Positions 58,498 through 64,000 of a stretch of DNA of 64,000 bases are shown here, one piece after another (the first letter of the stretch is position 1; each line of letters begins with the position of its first letter). The notes below the pieces were generated by a model. That model was given only the letters and a program-made list of their open reading frames with translations. It was not told where the DNA came from and searched no databases. Source of the DNA: Streptomyces kanamyceticus (GTDB lineage Bacteria > Actinomycetota > Actinomycetes > Streptomycetales > Streptomycetaceae); NCBI RefSeq assembly GCF_008704495.1, contig NZ_CP023699.1:1550001-1614000 (forward strand). The letters run 5' to 3'. Position numbers and translations under genes: made by a program.

Positions 58498-61359
58498 ATG
58501 ACGCACGGCATCAACGAAGGTCTTTCAGATCCTGCCCGCAAGGTGTGGGCGAAGTACGACGCAGGGACGGATGGCTGGCTGCCGTTGTGGCGACACATGG
58601 CCGACAGCGCTGCGGTGGCCGGTCTGCTGTGGGATCGATGGTTGCCCGAAGCGGTGCGGCGACTTGTTGCCGAGGTGCTGCCAGAGGGCCTGGCGGATGC
58701 GCGTCGACTGGTGGTGTGGCTGGCAGGGGTGCATGACATCGGGAAGGCAACGCCGGCCTTCGCCTGTCAGGTGGAGGGTCTGGCGGAGCCGATGCGCCGG
58801 GCGGGTCTGGCGATGCGCTCAGAGCGGGAGTTGAGGCCGGAGCGGAGACTGGCGCCCCACGCGCTGGCCGGGCAGGCGTTGTTACAGGAGTGGCTGGAGC
58901 AGGAGCACGGGTGGCCGGGCCGGGCCACCGCGCAGTTCGCCGTCGTGTTGGGTGGGCATCACGGGGCTCCGCCGGAGGATGCTCAAATCTATGACCTGGC
59001 CTGTCATCCCGGGCTGCTGCGGACTCCCGGTGGGAGTGCGGCCCTGTGGCGGCGAGTGCAGGTCGAATTACTCGACATGTGTGCCCAAGAGTTCGGCGTA
59101 CGGCATCGTCTGGCCGACTGGCGGGCGGTCAAACTGCCCCAGCCCGTGCAGGTGCTGTTGTCGGCACTGGTTATCGTCGCGGACTGGATCGCGAGTAACC
59201 GAGATCTTTTCCCGTACTTTCCCGAGGCGGCCGGGCAGGGACAGGACGAGCGTGTTGCGGCGGCCTGGCGCGGGCTGGCGCTGCCCGAGCCGTGGCGGCC
59301 GGTGGCGCCGGACGGCTCGGCCGCCGAGCTGTTTGCCGCTCGCTTCGATCTGCCCGATGGGGCCGCGCCCCGTCCCGTGCAGGAGGCGGCGGTTCAGGTG
59401 GCGCGGGAGATGGCGACGCCCGGTCTGCTGGTCATCGAGGCGCCGATGGGGGAGGGCAAGACCGAGGCGGCGCTGGCGGCGGCCGAGATATTGGCGGCCA
59501 GGGCCGGGGCGGGCGGGGTGTTCTTCGCGCTGCCGACGATGGCCACCGGGAATGCGATGTTCCCGCGCCTGCTGAACTGGCTGGACCAGCTGCCCACCCT
59601 GGAGGGGAAGCGGCTGTCGGTTCAACTGGTGCACTCCAAAGCCGCGTTGAACAAGGACTTCGAGGTGCTGATGCGCGCCTCGCGGCAGCACATAGCCGCG
59701 ATCGACGCCGAGGCCGGACAGGAGTTGCCCCGCCCCGGTGCATCGCGGCGTCTGGCGCCCGCGGAGCTGGTGGCGCACGAGTGGCTGCGGGGACGCAAGA
59801 AGGCGATGCTGGCGTCGTTCACCGTGGGGACGGTGGATCAGCTGCTGTTCGCCGGGCTGAAGAGCCGCCACCTGGCGCTGCGTCATCTCGCGCTGGCGGG
59901 CAAGGTCGTCGTCATCGATGAGGCGCACGCCTACGACACGTACATGAACTCCTACCTGGACCGGGTGCTGTCGTGGCTGGGCGCCTATCGGGTGCCGGTG
60001 GTGGTGCTGTCGGCGACGCTGCCCGCCGGGCGGCGCCGAGCCCTGGCGGAGGCCTACGCGGGTGTCGCGGCGGGTGCCTATGAGGTGGTGGAGAAGGCGC
60101 AGGAGTATCCGCTGGTGACTGCGGTCGCTCCCGGCCAGGAGCCGCTGCTGGTGCGCCCGGAGGCCTCCGGGCGCACCAGCACGGTGTGCGTCGAGCCGTT
60201 GGTGGATCGTCTGGAGGTGCTTGCGGACCGGTTGGAGGATGAACTCGTCGATGGCGGGTGCGTGTTGGTGGTGCGGAACACGGTGAACCGGGTGCTGGAG
60301 ACGGCGCGGGTGCTGCGGGAGCGGTTCGGCGAGGACGCGGTGACGGTGGCGCACGCCCGGTTCGTGGATGTGGATCGGGCGGCGAAGGACCAGGATCTGT
60401 TGGACCGGTTCGGCCCGGACCCCACCCTGCGGCCCCGGCGGCACATTGTGGTGGCCAGTCAGGTCGCCGAGCAGTCGCTGGATGTCGACTTCGACCTGCT
60501 GGTCACCGATCTGGCGCCGGTCGACCTGGTGCTGCAGCGGATGGGGCGCCTGCACCGGCATCGGCGTGGGTCACGGCCCGAGCGGCTGCGTACGCCGCGC
60601 TGTTTGGTGACCGGTGTCGACTGGAGCACGGGCCCGCCCGATCCGGTGCGCGGCTCGCAGTTGGTCTATGGGCGGCACGCGCTGCTGCGTTCCCTGGCCG
60701 TTCTTCAGCCGCATCTTGAGGGTGAGGTGGGCCCGGTGCGGCTGCCGCAGGACATCAGCCCGCTGGTGCAGGACGCCTACGGCGACGGGCCGGTGGGGCC
60801 GCGGGGCTGGGGCGAGGTGATGGAGGAGGCGCGGACGCAGCACGAGCGGCAGCAGGACTTGAAGGAACAGCGTGCCGGCGCGTTCCGGCTCGGGGCGCAG
60901 GCGAAGGCCGGGCGGGCGCTGACGGGCTGGGTCGCGGGCGGGGCCGGGGATGCGGACGACACCCGGGCCGGGCGGGCGCAAGTCCGCGACAGTCAGGAGA
61001 GCCTGGAGGTTCTCCTGGTCCAGCAGCATGCGGACGGCTCGCTGACGACGCCGGAGTGGATTGGCGAGGGCCGGGGCGCTCTGCCGCTGCCCCTGGACGC
61101 GGTGCCGTCGGCGCGGGCGGCGAAGGCCGCGGCGGCGTGCGGACTGCGGCTGCCGCTGCAGCTCTCCCATCCCAAGGTCGTCGATCAAGTGATCGCCGAG
61201 CTGGAGGAGTTCTGCGTACCGGCATGGCAGACCAAGCAGAGTCCGTGGCTGGCAGGGGAGCTTATTTTGCCTGTTCACAGCGATTGTCAGACCTGCCTGG
61301 CAGGGTTCGTCCTCAGCTACTCCCCCAACGACGGGCTTGAGGTGCGACGTGACGCATGA
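58498..61359 (+). CDS. cas3: Cas3 nuclease-helicase
   Basis: A 953-residue protein. The N-terminal HD nuclease has WRHMADSA (His33), the HD pair at 79-80 in LAGVHDIGK and a later GGHHGAPPED. The SF2 helicase has Walker A MGEGKT (Lys321), DEAH at 474-477 (VVIDEAHAYDTYMNSYL), SATLPAGRR and VVASQVAEQSLDVDFD. It unwinds and degrades DNA marked by Cascade. ATG 58498 follows CGGAG; an in-frame ATG at 58459 lacks such a site. It overlaps casA by 11 bp. Confidence 0.95.
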   Translation: MTHGINEGLSDPARKVWAKYDAGTDGWLPLWRHMADSAAVAGLLWDRWLPEAVRRLVAEVLPEGLADARRLVVWLAGVHDIGKATPAFACQVEGLAEPMRRAGLAMRSERELRPERRLAPHALAGQALLQEWLEQEHGWPGRATAQFAVVLGGHHGAPPEDAQIYDLACHPGLLRTPGGSAALWRRVQVELLDMCAQEFGVRHRLADWRAVKLPQPVQVLLSALVIVADWIASNRDLFPYFPEAAGQGQDERVAAAWRGLALPEPWRPVAPDGSAAELFAARFDLPDGAAPRPVQEAAVQVAREMATPGLLVIEAPMGEGKTEAALAAAEILAARAGAGGVFFALPTMATGNAMFPRLLNWLDQLPTLEGKRLSVQLVHSKAALNKDFEVLMRASRQHIAAIDAEAGQELPRPGASRRLAPAELVAHEWLRGRKKAMLASFTVGTVDQLLFAGLKSRHLALRHLALAGKVVVIDEAHAYDTYMNSYLDRVLSWLGAYRVPVVVLSATLPAGRRRALAEAYAGVAAGAYEVVEKAQEYPLVTAVAPGQEPLLVRPEASGRTSTVCVEPLVDRLEVLADRLEDELVDGGCVLVVRNTVNRVLETARVLRERFGEDAVTVAHARFVDVDRAAKDQDLLDRFGPDPTLRPRRHIVVASQVAEQSLDVDFDLLVTDLAPVDLVLQRMGRLHRHRRGSRPERLRTPRCLVTGVDWSTGPPDPVRGSQLVYGRHALLRSLAVLQPHLEGEVGPVRLPQDISPLVQDAYGDGPVGPRGWGEVMEEARTQHERQQDLKEQRAGAFRLGAQAKAGRALTGWVAGGAGDADDTRAGRAQVRDSQESLEVLLVQQHADGSLTTPEWIGEGRGALPLPLDAVPSARAAKAAAACGLRLPLQLSHPKVVDQVIAELEEFCVPAWQTKQSPWLAGELILPVHSDCQTCLAGFVLSYSPNDGLEVRRDA

Positions 61360-63052
61360 CCAGAGGGCCGAGACGGCGCAGGGTCCGCTGTCGTTCGACC
61401 TGACCGACCGGCCGTGGCTGCCGGTGCAGCTGTTCGATGGCAGCCAGACGGTGCTGTCGTTACGGGAGATCTTCGCCCGGGCTGGCAGCGTCCGGCGGCT
61501 GGCCGGTGATGTTCCCACCCAGGACTTCGCTCTGGTGCGGCTGCTGGTCGCCATCCTCCATGACGCGCTGGATGGACCCCAGGACCTGGACGATTGGGCG
61601 GAGTTGTGGGAGTCGGACGAGCCGTTCGCGCCGGTGCCCGGCTATCTGGACTCCCATCGACAGCGGTTCGACCTGCTGCACCCGGTCTCCCCGTTCTTCC
61701 AGACGCCGGGTCTGCGGACAGCCAAGGGGGAGGTCTTCCCGCTCGACCGGATCGTGGCGGACGTGCCCAACGGCACGCTGTTCTTCACGATGCGACCCCA
61801 GGGCGCCAAGAGGATCTCCTTTGCGGAGGCGGCCTGTTGGGTGGTGCACGCGCAGGCGTACGACACCTCCGGGATCAAGACCGGGGTGGTCGGTGACGAG
61901 AGGGCCAAGGCTGGCAAGGCCTACCCGCAGGGTGTGGCCTGGGCAGGCAGCATCGGCGGGGTGCTGGCCGAAGGGCCCACCCTCCGCGAGACGCTGCTGC
62001 TGAACCTCATCGCCGCCGACGGCCCCATCACGGCGGTGGGCGGCAAGGACCGACCCGCCTGGCGCGGCGGGCCCGCCCGGCCGGGAGCCGCAGCCGACCT
62101 CGCGCTACGGCCGTATGGGGTGCGCGACCTGTACACCTGGCAGTCGCGCCGCCTGCTGCTGCACGCGGACGCCGACGGAGTGCACGGCGTCGTACTCACC
62201 TACGGTGATCCCCTCCCCCCGCAGAACCGGCAGGGGCTCGAGCCGATGTCCGGCTGGCGGCGCAGCCAGGCCCAGGAGAAGAAGCACCAGCAGGCTTTGG
62301 TGTACATGCCGCAGGAGCACGACCCGGCCCGCGCTGCCTGGCGGGGCCTGGCCGCGCTCATCGCCCCGCGCGATCACAACACCGCGCCGCGCGGTGAGCC
62401 GCCCTCCCGGCTGCGGCCCGGCCTGGTCGACTGGATCGCCCGTCTGATCAATGAACGGGTGCTGCCTGACCGGATGTTGATCCGGATACGCACCTACGGC
62501 GTGGTGTACGGCACTCAGCAGTCCGTTGTCGACGAGATCACGGAGGACGCCGTCACGCTGTCCGTGGTCCTGCTCAGCGAGGCCGACCGCGGTCTGGGGC
62601 AGTGCGCGGTGGATGCCGTGGCTGATGCGGAGACGGCCGTCACCGCGCTCGGCGCGCTGGCCGCCGCCCTCGCGCAGGCGTCCGGCAGCGAGGTGGAGGC
62701 TCCCAAGGACACCGCCCGCGACCTGGGGTTCGGCGCCCTCGATGGCCCCTACCGGGCTTGGCTGGCCGCCCTCCACCCTGGCGATGATCCCCAGCAGGCC
62801 CGCGCCCAGTGGCAACAGACGGCGCGCCGGACGCTCGCCCGCATTGGCGCCCAACTCGTCGCGCAGGCGGGCGAGGCCGCCCGGCAGGGGCGGGTCATCG
62901 AGCTGGCTAAGGGCGGCCAGCTGTGGCTCAACTCAGCCTCGGCCGACCTGCGTTTCCGCACCAGGCTCAACGCATGTCTGCCGCTCGCCTCACCCCCCGC
63001 CCCCGGGTCCGAGGAGTCGCCGGGCGGCCGTCCCCGGAAGGTGTCCGCATGA
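61349..63052 (+). CDS. casA: Cascade large subunit Cse1/CasA (Cas8e)
   Basis: A 567-residue protein, typical length. The N-terminal FDLTDRPWLPVQLFDGSQTV and LVRLLVAILHDAL, YLDSHRQRFDLLHPVSPFFQ and WVVHAQAYDTSGIKTGVVGD are Cse1 signatures; the C-terminal part is helical. Cse1 recognises the PAM and recruits Cas3. The GTG at 61349 follows GAGG by 7 bases; a TTG at 61337 is the alternative. Confidence 0.92.
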   Translation: MTHDQRAETAQGPLSFDLTDRPWLPVQLFDGSQTVLSLREIFARAGSVRRLAGDVPTQDFALVRLLVAILHDALDGPQDLDDWAELWESDEPFAPVPGYLDSHRQRFDLLHPVSPFFQTPGLRTAKGEVFPLDRIVADVPNGTLFFTMRPQGAKRISFAEAACWVVHAQAYDTSGIKTGVVGDERAKAGKAYPQGVAWAGSIGGVLAEGPTLRETLLLNLIAADGPITAVGGKDRPAWRGGPARPGAAADLALRPYGVRDLYTWQSRRLLLHADADGVHGVVLTYGDPLPPQNRQGLEPMSGWRRSQAQEKKHQQALVYMPQEHDPARAAWRGLAALIAPRDHNTAPRGEPPSRLRPGLVDWIARLINERVLPDRMLIRIRTYGVVYGTQQSVVDEITEDAVTLSVVLLSEADRGLGQCAVDAVADAETAVTALGALAAALAQASGSEVEAPKDTARDLGFGALDGPYRAWLAALHPGDDPQQARAQWQQTARRTLARIGAQLVAQAGEAARQGRVIELAKGGQLWLNSASADLRFRTRLNACLPLASPPAPGSEESPGGRPRKVSA

Positions 63053-63708
63053 CCACCCAGACCTCATCCCGCGCCGCGCTCGGCAGCGTCGGCACTCTGG
63101 TGGACGGCCAGATCCGCCGTCTCCAGCAGGGCCACCTCGCCGACCGCTCCGACGCGGTCGCCACCCTGGCCCGGCTGCGCCGCGGTGCGGGCCGGGCTCC
63201 GATGGCCGTCCCCGACCTCTGGGCCCTGATCGACCTGACGGAGCTGTCCGCCGACCCCCAGTTCAGCGGCGAGGCCGCGCAGACCCGTGCCCAGAACGCC
63301 ACGTACGCCGCGTTGACCCTGTGGGCCCTGCATCAGCAGTCCCGCCAACGGCCCATGCACCGTCGGGACGGCCTTGGCCTGGGCGGGGCCGTGCGCCGCC
63401 TCATGCCCGGCAACGAGATTGACGACCCCGTCCGCAAACGCTTCGTACGGGTCGGCGCGGCACCCACCTGGGACGCCCTGGCCGTCCGGCTGCGGGAGGT
63501 GGTGACCCTGCTGCGGCGCGAGGAGATCAGCCTCGACTACGCCCTGCTGGCCGACCAGCTCCACACCTGGCAGTACCCCCACCGCCGCGCGGCCGTCCGG
63601 GATGCCTGGGGGCGCTCCTTCCACGCCTACCGCCCCCAGACAAGCACTCCCACCGACGGTGCCGACAACAGTGCCGTTGACGAGACCGACCCGAAGGACA
63701 CGCCGTGA
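63049..63708 (+). CDS. casB: Cascade small subunit Cse2/CasB
   Basis: A 219-residue helical protein ([83 protein letters not shown]) with the Cse2 pattern. ATGA overlap with casA and GTGA overlap with casC. It stabilises crRNA and the non-target strand in Cascade. Confidence 0.92.
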   Translation: MTTQTSSRAALGSVGTLVDGQIRRLQQGHLADRSDAVATLARLRRGAGRAPMAVPDLWALIDLTELSADPQFSGEAAQTRAQNATYAALTLWALHQQSRQRPMHRRDGLGLGGAVRRLMPGNEIDDPVRKRFVRVGAAPTWDALAVRLREVVTLLRREEISLDYALLADQLHTWQYPHRRAAVRDAWGRSFHAYRPQTSTPTDGADNSAVDETDPKDTP

Positions 63709-64000
63709 CCAGCCGCATCATCCTCGACGTGCACGCGCTGCAGAACGTCCCGCCGAGCAACCTCAACCGCGACGACACCGGGGCCCCGAAGTCCGCCGTC
63801 TATGGCGGGGTCACCCGCGCCCGGGTCTCCAGTCAGGCCTGGAAACGCGCCACCCGCCGCTACTTCGCCGCCCTCCTGGACCCGGCCGAACTGGGCGTGC
63901 GCACCAAGCGTGTCGCCGAGCTGCTCGCCGAGCACATCACCGCCCTGGATGAATCCATCGACCCCGCCCAGGCCCTGAAGATCGCCGCAGAGACGCTCCA
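63705..64000 (+). CDS. casC: Cascade backbone Cas7e/CasC, 5' part
   Basis: The first ~98 residues are visible: [20 protein letters not shown] and [20 protein letters not shown] are diagnostic of the Cas7e (Cse4) RAMP. Six copies coat the crRNA in Cascade. The gene runs off the window; cas5e, cas6e, cas1 and cas2 would be expected beyond. Confidence 0.93.
   Translation, partial: MTSRIILDVHALQNVPPSNLNRDDTGAPKSAVYGGVTRARVSSQAWKRATRRYFAALLDPAELGVRTKRVAELLAEHITALDESIDPAQALKIAAETL

Overview
The window looks like actinobacterial, almost certainly Streptomyces, DNA. Codon third positions are overwhelmingly G or C, GTG starts and ATGA/GTGA overlaps are frequent, and it carries families typical of Streptomyces: LAXTG sortase substrates, SCO6880/SCO6881-like conjugation proteins, DUF6082/DUF5999/DUF6197/DUF6281-like proteins and a Streptomyces-type I-E CRISPR repeat. 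The gene content (secretion/conjugation cluster, MobF relaxase, ParB-like protein, ArdC-like protein, many small plasmid-type orphans, three IS elements or remnants) suggests a large conjugative plasmid, an integrative conjugative element, or a chromosome arm that absorbed one. I cannot tell these apart from the window alone.

Layout. 1-2.3 kb: the cut-off start of an ECF sigma factor gene, a coupled small membrane protein, and an IS110-family element. 2.8-16 kb: a rightward operon-like block encoding an LAXTG-anchored Cna_B/thioester adhesin, a lipoprotein, a transglycosylase-NlpC/P60 hydrolase, a two-TM pilin-sized protein, a VirB6-like membrane protein, an SCO6880-type protein, a VirB4-like ATPase and a coupling ATPase whose membrane part is a separate gene. 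16-24.4 kb: regulatory and orphan genes (DUF6082-like, 5-formyl-THF cyclo-ligase, XRE-TPR regulator, anti-sigma-type ATPase, LuxR-type regulator, CPBP-like membrane protein). 24.6-29.2 kb: an aspartimide-type graspetide (RiPP) cluster read leftward, with a divergent XRE regulator and an HD hydrolase.

29.3-49.4 kb: an almost entirely leftward plasmid backbone running from a DUF2786 protein and a ParB-like protein down to a 1,481-residue MobF relaxase. Its most striking property is regulatory. Seven near-identical promoters (TTGNCC-17 bp-TTTAAT inside a TTAATTAA box) and about ten related 5' leaders recur. The leaders carry a hairpin with an AGGGCAAC loop, then a second hairpin of conserved shape but different sequence, then CTCTCACCAG shortly before the start codon. 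Two promoters are preceded by homologous ~320-bp long-hairpin elements. This promoter-leader family is my main candidate for an undescribed system.

49.8-57.6 kb: a mixed accessory stretch with an HNH protein, an ANTAR protein, IS5 remnants, a secreted metzincin protease, a DUF6281-like lipoprotein, a Ser/Thr kinase with four DivIVA-like C-terminal motifs, and an IS5-family element that interrupts an ORF. 57.7-64 kb: a type I-E CRISPR array of ten repeats with a decayed distal end, divergent from cas3-casA-casB-casC; casC runs off the window.
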